From Planctomycetales bacterium (GTDB lineage Bacteria; Planctomycetota; SZUA-567), in NCBI GenBank assembly GCA_025997475.1, contig BNUQ01000020.1, forward strand, positions 1-32,836: a stretch of 32,836 bases of DNA. Direction: 5' to 3'. The notes under the pieces were generated by a model. It did no database searches. It worked only from the letters and a program-made list of their open reading frames with translations, and had not been told where the DNA came from. Made by a program: the position numbers and the translations under genes. Shown piece by piece: positions 15,558 to 23,436 of this stretch (positions are counted from its first letter, which is position 1; the number at the start of each line of letters is the position of its first letter).

Positions 15558-18374
15558 TTACCCCCATAAAAAATACGAAAAAATTACCGCTGTCGAGGCG
15601 ATGATGACCGCCGCCGCCGTCGCGTCAACATAGAGCCACCAATTCTTACGCCAATGCATCCGGCGGTCGGTGATTTGCCAAAGACGGAGCGCTTGGGTTT
15701 GCGCCGTTTGATAATAACGTTGCCACCGCGTTGCCGGCACGAGGACCGGCGTCGCCGGCGCGTTCTCGCCGAAAATTTTAGTTAAATTGTCATCCGTCTC
15801 GGCTGGCGGAACGCTTGCCTCATTCTCCTCGCCAACCGCGTCCGGCGCGGCGCTCTCGACCTCCGGCGGCTCAGCGACCGGCGTCTCGCTATCTTCGTCA
15901 ATCGGCTCGGCGCTATCGTTGCCGTCGGCTTCAATCTCGCCGTCCGTTTCATCGTCCCCCGCGCCGCCAAAACTGCTCGCCATCGCCCAGTCGGCGGCGG
16001 TCGCCGCTTCCGGCAGATTTTCGTCTTTTTCTTCTTTTATTTCCGCGTTGCCCAATAGTTGTTCCAATTCTTCGCGGCGTTGTTTTAGCGCGTCGCGCCC
16101 GTCGGCAAAGGCGTTGGCAAGACGCGCTCTTATCGCGGCGAACGGCTTGACGACGGCGTCTTTGACCCGCGAAAAAAAGTCGATTAACGCCGTCAGCGGC
16201 GCCGGCAGTTCGGCGGCGAAATCGCTTTCTTCCACCACAGGCGGCGGCGCTTCCTCCGCTTTCGGCTTCGGCGCGGGCGCGGCGTCCGCCGGCATCGACG
16301 TCAACCAATCGCCGCCGCCCCATTCGTCGTCGGCGGCGGGCGGCGGCAGTTCGTCAAAAATTTCGGGCGCGGCTTCTTTATTTTCAAGCGGCGACGTCTC
16401 GACGGAATCGTCGGTGGACTCGTCCGCGAGCGCGTCCGCGGACGAGTCCGCTTCGGCTGTAACGGCGGGCAAAACCTCGCTAACGATGGGAGCATCGTCG
16501 TTAAACCAATCGTTGCCGTTTTCGTCCGCGCTTACCGCCGCCATCCAATCGTCTTCCGGTCCGACATCGGGACGTGCAACGTCGGGACGCGCAACGTCGG
16601 GACGCGCGGCATCGAGAGACGCGGCGTCGAGAGGCGCGGCGCTCCGGTCCTCGGCGAACGACTCCGGTGCGCTGAAATCGTCCGGCGTTTCTTCGCGCGG
16701 AGGAGCGTCCGCGTCTTCGTCATTAAGAAAATCGACGCTCGCGGCGACCGGCGGCGCGTCCATTTCCGCCGGCGGCATTTGGTCGGTCCACGCATCGTCC
16801 GCGATGATTGCCGAGGAATTAACGATAGTTTTCCATTCGTCATCGGCGTCGGTTTTTCGCGGAGGGTTGGCAACGGTTTTCCATTCGTCGTCGGCGTTAG
16901 ATTCCGGCGGACGGTTGGCAACGGTTTGCCATTCGTCATCGGCGTTAGATTCCGGCGGACGGTTGGCAACGGTTTGCCATTCGTCATCGGCGTTAGATTC
17001 CGGCGGACGGTTACTAACGGTTTGCCATTCGTCGTCGGATTCTTGCGGACGGTTTTTAGTGGTTTGCCATTCGTCATCATCCGCGCGGCGGTTCGCCGTT
17101 CGCCGCGACGTTTCCGCGAGAACGTCGGTCGCGTCGAGCGGCGACACGGAACGTCGAGCGGCGAGAAGATTGTCGTTAAGGTCATCGCGGTAGTGCGGCG
17201 CGGCGGCGCCGGCGACGGCGGCAAAATCAACCGTATTTTCAATCGCCGTTTGACCGGCGATTGCCGCCGAACGCGCGGTAACTCCGTGGCTTAACGCGGC
17301 GAAGACGTCGTTGGCGGCGGCTAATTCGTTTTCGGGAATCAGCCAGTCGGAATTGTCATCGAAAGGCGCGGCGTCGAGACGCGCGTCGTCGAGATGCGCA
17401 ACGTCGAGAGGCGTATCGTCGAGAGGCACGGCGGCGAAAGGCGGCGCGTCAAGACGCGCGTCGTCGAGATGCGTATCGTCAAGAGGCGCGGCGGCGAAAG
17501 GCGCGGCGTCAAGACGCGCGTCGTCGAGATGCGCAACGTCGAGAGGCACGGCGGCGAAAGGCGGCGCGTCCGCTTCGTCGCCTAATGTATCGCGCCTTGG
17601 CGGCATCGGTTCGTCGCCGTCTTCTTGATACAGCGGTGGAAACGGAACGGCGCTAAAATTTCTGCCGCCGATTGGCGGTGCCGGTTTCACGGCGCGGTCA
17701 TCGGCGTCGGCGGCGTTTGCGTCGGCGGCGTTTGCGTCGGCGGTGTTTGCGTCGGCGTTACTGGTAACTGCGTTACTGGTATCTGCGTTACCGGTAACTG
17801 CGTTAATAGTTAATATATGCTTAAACCAGCCGACGACTTTTTTGACGAGCGACGGCGACGTTTCGGCGGCGGCGCGGGGCGCCAACGGCTCTTCTGCCGC
17901 CGATTCTACGGGCGATTCTTGAAGCGGTTCCGCGTCCGGCGCGGGAACGTCGATACGAGTATTTTCGTCATCAATACGATTTTCCGCGACGAGAACGTCG
18001 CCGGCACGAGTGTCGCCGGCACGAACGTTTTCATCCGGCGGGTCATCGACCTCTGGCGGCGGCGCGGCGGCGAGCAAAAAAGGGTCGTGCTCCTGTTCGT
18101 AAGCGGTCGAGAATTTATCCAATAACGCATCGTCCGCCGCGGCGACGAAAGACGCTCGCGGCGCGGGCGGGGCGGCGGGTGGAATGGCGGCGCGGGCGGC
18201 GGGCGGCGTTTTTTTTTCGGGCGCGGGGGAGGAATCTCCCTCGTCTTCGTCGTCCTCAAAATCAATGTCGGCGTCTTCCACGACTTGGTCAATCGGACGA
18301 TAGGCGTCCGCTCGCGGCGCGGGCGCCGCCGGCGGTTCGTCGTCGTCAAGTTGGGAAAAATTGAAGCCGGTCAT
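15558..18374 (-). CDS. Repetitive acidic, C-terminally anchored membrane protein
   Basis: A 938-residue protein I cannot assign to a family. It is Asp/Ala/Pro/Glu-rich and probably disordered. It has three repeat blocks. Around nt 17350-17570, a pentad array of the form [LF]DxAx (LDDAR, LDAAP, FAAAP, LDDTH). Around 16790-17085, about seven copies of an acidic-aromatic motif DDEW, several in 48-bp units (DDEWQTVANRPPESNA). Around 16563-16640, a second pentad block (PDVAR, LDAAR). More DxEW/DW motifs follow, then a mixed-charge helical region (FSRVKDAVVKPFAAIRARLA and EELEQLLGNAEIKEEKDE). It ends with basic RRMHWRKNWW, a final transmembrane helix (AAAVIIASTAVIFSYFL) and WG. The N-terminal bulk should therefore be cytoplasmic with a tail anchor. 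There is no Shine-Dalgarno before the ATG. It is coupled to gatC. Confidence 0.7.
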   Translation of the reverse strand: MTGFNFSQLDDDEPPAAPAPRADAYRPIDQVVEDADIDFEDDEDEGDSSPAPEKKTPPAARAAIPPAAPPAPRASFVAAADDALLDKFSTAYEQEHDPFLLAAAPPPEVDDPPDENVRAGDTRAGDVLVAENRIDDENTRIDVPAPDAEPLQESPVESAAEEPLAPRAAAETSPSLVKKVVGWFKHILTINAVTGNADTSNAVTSNADANTADANAADANAADADDRAVKPAPPIGGRNFSAVPFPPLYQEDGDEPMPPRRDTLGDEADAPPFAAVPLDVAHLDDARLDAAPFAAAPLDDTHLDDARLDAPPFAAVPLDDTPLDVAHLDDARLDAAPFDDNSDWLIPENELAAANDVFAALSHGVTARSAAIAGQTAIENTVDFAAVAGAAAPHYRDDLNDNLLAARRSVSPLDATDVLAETSRRTANRRADDDEWQTTKNRPQESDDEWQTVSNRPPESNADDEWQTVANRPPESNADDEWQTVANRPPESNADDEWKTVANPPRKTDADDEWKTIVNSSAIIADDAWTDQMPPAEMDAPPVAASVDFLNDEDADAPPREETPDDFSAPESFAEDRSAAPLDAASLDAARPDVARPDVARPDVGPEDDWMAAVSADENGNDWFNDDAPIVSEVLPAVTAEADSSADALADESTDDSVETSPLENKEAAPEIFDELPPPAADDEWGGGDWLTSMPADAAPAPKPKAEEAPPPVVEESDFAAELPAPLTALIDFFSRVKDAVVKPFAAIRARLANAFADGRDALKQRREELEQLLGNAEIKEEKDENLPEAATAADWAMASSFGGAGDDETDGEIEADGNDSAEPIDEDSETPVAEPPEVESAAPDAVGEENEASVPPAETDDNLTKIFGENAPATPVLVPATRWQRYYQTAQTQALRLWQITDRRMHWRKNWWLYVDATAAAVIIASTAVIFSYFLWG
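16563..16640 (-). repeat. 15-bp tandem repeats coding for xDxAR pentads
   Basis: Within the 938-residue gene, CGTCGGGACGCGCAA-type 15-mers recur, encoding PDVAR, PDVAR and then LDAAR/LDAAS pentads (sense strand is minus). Confidence 0.75.
16790..17085 (-). repeat. 48-bp tandem repeat coding for DDEW units
   Basis: Near-identical 48-bp units, for example two consecutive copies at about 16912-17007, each encoding DDEWQTVANRPPESNA; diverged units flank them (DDEWQTTKN, DDEWKTVAN, DDEWKTIVN, DDAWTD). High DNA identity of central units and divergence at the edges suggest recent expansion. Confidence 0.8.
17350..17570 (-). repeat. 15-bp tandem array coding for [LF]DxAx pentads
   Basis: About 14 pentads in register (LDVAH, LDDAR, LDAAP, FAAAP, LDDTH, LDDAR, LDAPP, FAAVP and so on), organised as a higher-order repeat of about 60 bp in the DNA. 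The L/F every fifth residue with Ala two before it recalls pentapeptide-repeat proteins (A[DN]LxX), but Asp follows rather than precedes the Leu, so a beta-helix fold is uncertain. Confidence 0.75.
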
Positions 18375-18436
18375 TGGCGTTGTTCGGTGTGGTCGTTTAA
18401 TTTAGAAAGAGAATTTATCGGGTCATCATTTTTATT

Positions 18437-18446
18437 AGACCTGTTC
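18437..18446 (-). repeat. Solo MITE/IS end AGACCTGTTC
   Basis: The inverted copy of GAACAGGTCT, with ATT outside (18434-18436, i.e. AAT on the other strand). It lies in the 104-bp gap between the 938-residue gene's start and the dus stop. No partner end is within reach. Confidence 0.55.
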
Positions 18447-18478
18447 GATTTATGATAATCAATCCGACAGTTTAGAAA

Positions 18479-19444
18479 CTATGGTTCCAACAGATGTAGC
18501 GCCTCGACCAGGTCGGCGCGCGAATGCAGATAATTCATTCGATTGCGAAATTCCTTCGCCGCGAACGCGCCGCGGCTGTATAACGCGCCGAGTTTCCGCG
18601 TTTGCCGGATTGCCCGTTCGTCGCCCAATAAATCCGCCAACAAATCGTAATGTTCAAGGAGCGCCGCCGTCATCGCCGCGCGGGTCGGCGCCGTCCATTC
18701 CTCGCCGCGCAATTCGGCTTGAATTTTCGCGAACACCCACGGCGCGCCCATACAGGCGCGTCCGACCATCACGCCGACGCAACCGGTGGCGAACATTTTT
18801 CGCGCCGTGTCGCCGTCGCGCACGTCGCCGTTGCCGATGACCGGCACCGCCGCCGCCGCGACGATTTCCGCGATTTTTTCATACCGCGCCGGATGCGAAT
18901 AGCGCTCGGCGGCGTGCCGCCCGTGCACCGTGATAAAATCGGCGCCGGCGGCGGCGGCGACTTTCGCCACTTCGACGCCGTTGTAATTTTGCTCGCTTAA
19001 ACCGACGCGGATTTTCACCGACACCGGCAGGGGCGTGGCGGCGCGCAGACGCTCGACGATGCGCCCGATGAGCGGCGGGTCTTCCATTAGTTTGGAACCG
19101 GCGCCGGCGGCGCGCACTTTTTTTACCGGACAGCCGCAATTGACGTCAATCGCGTCGGCGCCGGCGGCGGCGGCGATTTTCGCGGCTTCGGCGAACGCCG
19201 CCGGGTCGTTGCCCCAGAGTTGAAACGCGACTTTGCCCTCGGCGGGGACGCGCGCCAAATAGCGGTCTTGTTTCGGCGACTGCAACTGCGCGGCGCGGGC
19301 GCTAATCATTTCGGTAACGACCAAACCCGGATTGCCTAGACGCTTCGTCAACAGACGAAACGGCATCGACGAATAACCGGCGAGCGGGGCTTGAATTAAA
19401 TTATTCGCCAATTCTAACGAACGAAATTTGAGCGGCTGTAACAT
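18479..19444 (-). CDS. dus: tRNA-dihydrouridine synthase (DusB-like)
   Basis: A 321-residue FMN-dependent enzyme that reduces specific uridines in tRNA D-loops with NADPH. Motifs: NNLIQAPLAGYSSMPFR at the N-terminus (FMN phosphate/TIM-barrel start), VTEMISA, FQLWGNDP, AIDVNCGCPVKKV with the catalytic Cys at 105, GSKLMEDP, SVKIRVG, TVHGRHAAERYSHPARY, and PVIGNGDVRDG...GVMVGRACMGAPWVF. The C-terminal helical tRNA-binding part is present. The ATG at 19444 follows GAGAAG by about 4 bp; an in-frame ATG 33 bp upstream is less likely. DusB is the best guess; the exact U position modified cannot be told. Confidence 0.92.
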   Translation of the reverse strand: MLQPLKFRSLELANNLIQAPLAGYSSMPFRLLTKRLGNPGLVVTEMISARAAQLQSPKQDRYLARVPAEGKVAFQLWGNDPAAFAEAAKIAAAAGADAIDVNCGCPVKKVRAAGAGSKLMEDPPLIGRIVERLRAATPLPVSVKIRVGLSEQNYNGVEVAKVAAAAGADFITVHGRHAAERYSHPARYEKIAEIVAAAAVPVIGNGDVRDGDTARKMFATGCVGVMVGRACMGAPWVFAKIQAELRGEEWTAPTRAAMTAALLEHYDLLADLLGDERAIRQTRKLGALYSRGAFAAKEFRNRMNYLHSRADLVEALHLLEP

Positions 19445-19474
19445 TGGCTTCTCGTGCGAGTGGGCAGTTAAGAG

Positions 19475-19605
19475 CAATTAAAAATTAGAAATTAAAAATT
19501 ATGGGGTTTGATTTTCAAATTCGCTTCGCGCAATTTTCAATTTTCAACTTTCAACTTTCAACTTTCAACTTTCAACTTTTAACTTTTAACTTTTAACTTT
19601 TAACT
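19475..19605. repeat. Heptad-armed element with expanded arm, mixed heptads
   Basis: The left arm is AATTAAA/AATTAGA units (19477-19500). The core is GGGGTTTGATTTTCAAA (19503-19519) then TTCGCTTCGCGC (19520-19531). The right arm has four TTTCAAC units followed by four TTTTAAC units (about 19540-19603). The right arm has clearly grown by 7-bp steps with a single-base switch halfway. The outer flanks (GCAGTTA on the left, TAACTGC on the right) are also complementary. It lies between divergent dus and the zinc-ribbon gene; the rest of this ~310-bp gap (19606-19758) has no clear feature. Confidence 0.85.
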
Positions 19606-19758
19606 GCTCGCTTCCCACTAATTATGCCAAAAATGCGGCGGTAATGCTATCGCTGTTTGGCGTCGGTCTTTTTGATTGCCTTGCGCGGCGAAAAAAACAA
19701 AATTCGCCGACTTATGCTCGCGACGGCGGGCAACCGCCGCCTCGCTCACGTTTATCTT

Positions 19759-20676
19759 ATGGACGCCATCCGCTTGGTTTGCCCCGAATGCGACACCGTG
19801 CATCGGGTCAAAAATCTCACGCTCGGCAAGCCCTACCGCTGTAAACAATGCGGCGCGGGGCTGATTACGATGCAACCGGCGGCGCTGGTCTGTCCGGCTT
19901 GCGGCGCGACGCGCCCGCCGGCGTATTTAGAGGTCTCGCACTCCGCGACTTGCGGCGAATGCGCCGCCGCGCCGTTAATGGAAATTAAAATCGGCGAAAT
20001 TATTTATCGCCCTTCCGACCTAACCGCCGCCGCGGAAAAGACACCGGAAAATAACGCTCCCGCCGACCGCGAAACGCCGGAAAACATTACCTCGCCCGCG
20101 CCGCCGCCGCCGCCCGCGCCGGAAATCGTCGCGGAAAAACCGCTCGTCGCGCCGGCGGAGTTTTCGCGTCCCGCGCCGGCGTCCGAAAATTCGCCGCCAA
20201 AAATTTACGCCGCGCCGCCGCTCGCGCCGCGCACGCCGCCGCTCGCCGCCGCTAACGAAGCGTGGACGCAAACGGTGGCGAACGATTTGGCGGAAGTGAA
20301 AACGGCGTTGACGGCGCGGCGGTTGTCGGTGTTGGCGCGACCGGTTTTCGGCTGGATTTGTTTGGCGATTTTACTGTTGTTGTTCGGCTATGCGTTGGCG
20401 GTCAACAGCGCGCAGGAAATGCGGTTGCACGAAGCCGATAAACGCTTCAAAAATTTTGCGGCGCGCTCGCAAGAGGACTACAACGGGATGAAGGATTTGC
20501 TCGGCAAGCGCATCGACGATTTGGAGCGGGAACGCGCCGCGCTCCGCGCCGAAAAAGCCGCGGTGGAAAACGATTTGCGCGACTACTATCAACGTCTCGG
20601 CGAAGCCCAGCGCAAAATCAATCTGCTGAACAAAGCGTATTCGTTGGGCGTTGACCGCAGTGGCGGACCGGATTAA
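19759..20676 (+). CDS. Zinc-ribbon, proline-rich, single-pass membrane protein with coiled coil
   Basis: About 305 residues, no named family. Two zinc ribbons open the protein: CPEC...CKQC (from residue 8) and CPAC...CGEC (from about residue 44). Then come a Pro/Ala-rich linker (about 95-165), a segment WTQTVANDLAEVKTALTARR, a transmembrane helix (about 195-215, FGWICLAILLLLFGYALAV), and a C-terminal helix with coiled-coil heptads (DDLERERAALRAEKAAVEND and following). The start is uncertain: the frame is open from a TTG at 19657, but the ATG at 19759 places the first CxxC eight residues in, as in similar proteins; neither has a clear ribosome site. Cytoplasmic zinc-ribbon proteins with this layout are common in planctomycete-type genomes; the role is unknown. 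Confidence 0.7.
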   Translation: MDAIRLVCPECDTVHRVKNLTLGKPYRCKQCGAGLITMQPAALVCPACGATRPPAYLEVSHSATCGECAAAPLMEIKIGEIIYRPSDLTAAAEKTPENNAPADRETPENITSPAPPPPPAPEIVAEKPLVAPAEFSRPAPASENSPPKIYAAPPLAPRTPPLAAANEAWTQTVANDLAEVKTALTARRLSVLARPVFGWICLAILLLLFGYALAVNSAQEMRLHEADKRFKNFAARSQEDYNGMKDLLGKRIDDLERERAALRAEKAAVENDLRDYYQRLGEAQRKINLLNKAYSLGVDRSGGPD

Positions 20677-20680
20677 AGGG

Positions 20681-21036
20681 CAATTCACAATTAAGAATTG
20701 TGGAGTCGTTATCAAAAATGGCGCGAAGCGATGACAATCTAACTCCGCTAATCGTAATTAGAATGATTTTTCAAACGCTCTATTCAATTGCCACGCCCTT
20801 TAGGGCGTGGTCGGTGGTCAAGAGAAAAAGGGCTTTAGTTCCCCAAGGGAAAAAAGAATTTCGGCTAAAGCCGATGGAATAAAAACGCATTTTCCGCATT
20901 TTCTATTTTGGGCTAAAGCCCAATGTTTTAGGGGAAACGCTGACCACGCGCTAAAGCGCGTGGCAATTGAATAGAGCAACCGCATTGGGCAACAACTTAA
21001 TCCCAATCGCCAAAATTCTTAATTCTTAATTGTTAC
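20681..21036. repeat. Composite: heptad-armed element interrupted by a palindromic element
   Basis: The left arm AATTCAC-AATTAAG-AATTG (20682-20700) is followed by core-like TGGAGTCGTTATCAAAAA (20701-20718) and GGCGCGAAGCG. The complementary right arm, AATTCTT-AATTCTT-AATTGTT (about 21014-21034), is 300 bp away, beyond the palindromic element at 20778-20976. The simplest reading is that the palindromic element inserted into a heptad element. No protein gene is supported in this gap. Confidence 0.7.
20778..20976 (+). repeat. Palindromic intergenic element, copy 1
   Basis: The ends are inverted repeats: CTCTATTCAATTGCCACGC at the left (from 20778) and GCGTGGCAATTGAATAGAG at the right (to 20976), each carrying a small inner hairpin (CCACGCCCTTTAGGGCGTGG; CCACGCGCTAAAGCGCGTGG). 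Between them are further mini-palindromes: GGCTAAAGCC at about 20863 and GGGCTAAAGCCC at about 20910. The same parts recur at 22836 and, reversed, at 28690. Confidence 0.85.
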
Positions 21037-21061
21037 TCGTTCTCTCTGAAAGGACTAACTT

Positions 21062-21250
21062 ATGAATTATCGTTTATGGATGGCGGCGGGAGTCGCGGTG
21101 GCGGCGGGCGTCGGTTGCAACACGTCGATTAGCGACGCGCAACAGCCGATTCGCAACAATTCCACCGAAAACAATTACGCCAATCAAATGTCCGAAAGCA
21201 AAACCCGCGACGCCTTCGCGCCGCAACACGGCAACGCCGACCGACCGTAG
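21062..21250 (+). CDS. Small putative lipoprotein, 62 residues
   Basis: MNYRLWMAAGVAVAAGVGC is a short signal peptide with a lipobox-like end (AGVG-C19; the -3 Gly is unusual). The mature part (~44 residues) is polar, rich in Asn/Gln/Ser, with no Cys: NTSISDAQQPIRNNSTENNY and so on. AAAGGA lies 7-8 bp before the ATG. It resembles the many tiny lipid-anchored proteins of unknown role. A heptad element follows 2 bp after the stop. Confidence 0.65.
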   Translation: MNYRLWMAAGVAVAAGVGCNTSISDAQQPIRNNSTENNYANQMSESKTRDAFAPQHGNADRP

Positions 21251-21252
21251 AT

Positions 21253-21383
21253 GCAATTAACAATTAACAATTTACAATTAACAATCGTGGAGTTTGATGG
21301 TCAAAAATTCGCTTCGCGCGCGCTTGCGGATTTGCCCATAAAAATTCCTCAATTGTTAATTGTTAATTTTTAATTGTTAATTG
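21253..21383. repeat. Heptad-armed element, CAATTAA type (type example)
   Basis: The left arm is CAATTAA, CAATTAA, CAATTTA, CAATTAA, CAAT (21254-21285). The core is TGGAGTTTGATGGTCAAAAA (21288-21307) then TTCGCTTCGCGCGCGC and an A/T stretch ending AATTCCTC (to 21350). The right arm is (TTGTTAA)n with one TTTTTAA (about 21352-21383). The arms can form a ~33-bp imperfect stem. It sits between a lipoprotein gene and the aminotransferase ribosome site. Confidence 0.9.
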
Positions 21384-21430
21384 ATTTTTCCCCGCCGCCA
21401 AAAAACACCACCACTATTCGGGAGACGACT

Positions 21431-22723
21431 ATGCGTAGCAGTATTGTTCACGAGGGCGCGGTCAACATTAACTATGAAATTCGCCACATCGTCGAAGTCG
21501 GACAGCGGCTGATAAAAAGCGGACGGTCGATGACTTGGGAAAATATCGGCGACCCGATTCAGATGGGCGAAAAAGTCGCGCCGTGGATTCGCGCCGTCGT
21601 GCGCGACCTGCTCGAACAGGAAGTCGCGTGGGCGTATTGCCACAGCCGCGGGATTTTGGCAACGCGCGAATTTTTGGCGGGCGAGGTCAACAAGCGCGGC
21701 GGGGCGCAAGTAACCGCCGACGATATTTTATTCGTCAACGGCATCGCCGACGCGGTCGATAAAATCTACGACTTAATCCGTAAAGACGCGCGCGTGGTGA
21801 TGCCCAGCCCCAGTTATTCGACGCATCTGTCGAACGAGAGTAAGCGCGGCAGTTACGAAAACATCACCTTTCCGCTCGACCCGCAAAACGGCTGGCGCCC
21901 CGACCTCGACGAACTCCGCAATTTGGTCAAATACAATCCGCAAGTCGTCGCCATCGCGCTGGTCAATCCCGACAATCCGACGGGGATGGTCTATGCCGAG
22001 TCCGAGTTGCGCGAGATGGTGGCAATCGCGGCGAAATACGGACTGTTCATTATTTGCGACGAAATTTACACGCACCTGAATTTTACCGGGCGGGCGCGGC
22101 ATTTGAGCGAAATTATCGGCGACGTGCCGGCGATTGCCTTGCGCGGCATCAGCAAAGAATATCCGTGGCCCGGCGCGCGGTGCGGCTGGATTGAAATTCT
22201 GAACGCGCGGAAACATCCGGCGTTCGCCGAATATGTGAAAGCGCTCGGCACGGCGAAAATGTTGGAGGTCTGCGCGACGACGTTGCCGCAACTGTCGGTT
22301 CCGCTGGTCTTCGGCGACGCGCGTTATCCCGAACATTTACGGACGCGCGCCGCGAAATTCGCCGCGCGCGCCGAGGAAGTGGCGGAGATTTTCGGGGCGT
22401 TGCCCGAACTGCTTCTGCCCAAGCCGCAGGGCGCGTTTTATTATCCCATCGTCTTCAAAGACGGCGTGTTGAACGGACGCCAAACCTTGCCGATTGACCG
22501 CGCGCCGACGCGGGAAATTGTCGAGAGCATTGTGCAAGGCGTGGCTGACGACAAGCGGTTTGCCTATTACCTGATGGGGGCGGAGGGGATTTGCGTTACG
22601 CCGCTGTCGGGCTTCCACACGCCGTTGAACGGCTTCCGCCTGACGCTCCTGCGCGACGACGACGACCTGCGCCGCGCCACTTTCCGCCGCATCGCCGACG
22701 CGATTGCGCGGTATGTCAAATAA
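21431..22723 (+). CDS. PLP-dependent class I/II aminotransferase
   Basis: A 430-residue fold-type I aminotransferase that uses pyridoxal phosphate to move amino groups between amino and keto acids. Landmarks: NPDNPTGMV with the PLP-contact Asn at 179, ICDEIYTHLNF (the Asp contacting the PLP ring N), and the Schiff-base Lys at 242 in GISKEYPWPGARCGWIEI; the phosphate-binding Arg follows in WPGAR. The C-terminal small domain (ICVTPLSGF...NGFRLTLLRDD) contains the carboxylate-binding Arg. I chose the ATG at 21431 because GGGAG lies 6-7 bp upstream. It resembles alanine/aspartate-type enzymes; substrate unknown. A heptad arm starts at its stop codon. Confidence 0.9.
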   Translation: MRSSIVHEGAVNINYEIRHIVEVGQRLIKSGRSMTWENIGDPIQMGEKVAPWIRAVVRDLLEQEVAWAYCHSRGILATREFLAGEVNKRGGAQVTADDILFVNGIADAVDKIYDLIRKDARVVMPSPSYSTHLSNESKRGSYENITFPLDPQNGWRPDLDELRNLVKYNPQVVAIALVNPDNPTGMVYAESELREMVAIAAKYGLFIICDEIYTHLNFTGRARHLSEIIGDVPAIALRGISKEYPWPGARCGWIEILNARKHPAFAEYVKALGTAKMLEVCATTLPQLSVPLVFGDARYPEHLRTRAAKFAARAEEVAEIFGALPELLLPKPQGAFYYPIVFKDGVLNGRQTLPIDRAPTREIVESIVQGVADDKRFAYYLMGAEGICVTPLSGFHTPLNGFRLTLLRDDDDLRRATFRRIADAIARYVK

Positions 22724-22788
22724 TTACGAATTAAAAATTACGAATTAAGAGCGAAGCGAAGGTTAGTGGGCTTTCCAAATTTGTTGTT

Positions 22789-22812
22789 TCTCACGGAGGC
22801 GCGGCGGACACG
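22789..22812 (+). repeat. 24-bp companion sequence, copy A
   Basis: A 24-bp segment starting TCTCACGGAGGCG and ending GGCGGACACG. An exact reverse complement occurs at 28848-28871. In both places it lies about 23 bp outside the same end of a palindromic element, so it probably belongs to that element. Confidence 0.75.
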
Positions 22813-22835
22813 AAAAAATACGGATTGGAAATGTT

Positions 22836-23010
22836 ATATTCAATTGCCACGCGCTTTCGCGCGCGGTTGGCGTCTCTCTAAAAATTGGGCTTTAGCCCAA
22901 ACAAAAATTCGGCTAAAGCCGGTGAAATGAAACCACATTTTTTATTTTGGGCTAAAGCCCATTTCTTTTTTTGCCCGCTCACCACGCCTTAAAAGGCGTG
23001 GCAATTTAAT
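22836..23010 (+). repeat. Palindromic intergenic element, copy 2 (interrupted)
   Basis: Left end ATTCAATTGCCACGCGC (22838), inner GGGCTTTAGCCC and GGCTAAAGCCGG, then GGGCTAAAGCCC, and right end CCACGCCTTAAAAGGCGTGG followed by CAATTTAAT. The final AATAGAGC of the element resumes only at 23172, after the 161-bp insertion. Confidence 0.85.
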
Positions 23011-23171
23011 AGACCTGTTCTAAACCTACGAGTGAGCAAATTTTCGTGTCTAATTTTTCGTTTCGCAAGGAAAAATGACGAAGCAATACCGAGAGTATTG
23101 CAAGGAATTTTGACGCGGCGGAACGGAAAATTAGCCGAAAATTTGCCGCGAATTGGTTGTCGAACAGGTCT
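23011..23171. mobile_element. 161-bp MITE-like insertion with AAT target duplication
   Basis: The element starts AGACCTGTTC (23011-23020) and ends GAACAGGTCT (23162-23171), perfect 10-bp terminal inverted repeats. The similarity continues inward imperfectly: GCAAATTTTCG near the left end, CGAAAATTTGC near the right. It is flanked by AAT on both sides (23008-23010 and 23172-23174). Removing the element and one AAT restores the end of a palindromic element as seen in copy 1 (AATAGAGCAACCGC). It has no coding capacity. The terminal repeat differs by one base from the sequence 8 bp past the IS5-type transposase at the window start, so that element is the likely source of transposase. Confidence 0.88.
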
Positions 23172-23436
23172 AATAGAGCAACCGCGTTTGACAACAAGCG
23201 CTGATTAAACACCAAAATTCGTAATGGCTCTTTCTCCGACGGTGCGGTTATAGCCGGAGTTGGCTAAAAACCGCGCCGCCAAAGAAACCGTAGCGCGACT
23301 TGTAGTTTTTCCGCGCGTTTTGCAATTCAATTTTTTGGTAAAAAAGACAATTTTTGATTTTTATTTGCCAATGAAAAATATAGTCAAAGACCGCCGCCGC
23401 CCGCCGCACTGCAATCGTCGCCGGTCAAGATACCGC

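Larger units (their letters stand above)
22722..23230. repeat. Composite: heptad arms around palindromic copy 2 and a MITE
   Basis: The left arm, TTACGAA-TTAAAAA-TTACGAA-TTAA (22724-22748), begins at the aminotransferase stop. The matching fragment AAAATTCGTAAT is at 23214-23225. Between them lie TCTCACGG...GACACG (22789-22812), palindromic element copy 2 (22836-23010 plus 23172-23177) and a 161-bp insertion (23011-23171). From 23231 to 23436 I see only AT-rich sequence with no supported gene. Confidence 0.65.

Noticed and set aside
15787..17193. 468-codon open frame on the plus strand
   Set aside because: It lies antisense to the 938-residue protein; its Ser/Ala-rich translation is the shadow of GC-rich acidic codons, with no start signal.
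20700..20882. 60-codon open frame on the plus strand
   Set aside because: It runs through the heptad core and palindromic element; its codons come from repeats and it has no ribosome site.
23006..23215. 69-codon open frame on the minus strand covering the 161-bp element
   Set aside because: It spans both element borders and the flanking repeat, so it is not a gene carried by the MITE.
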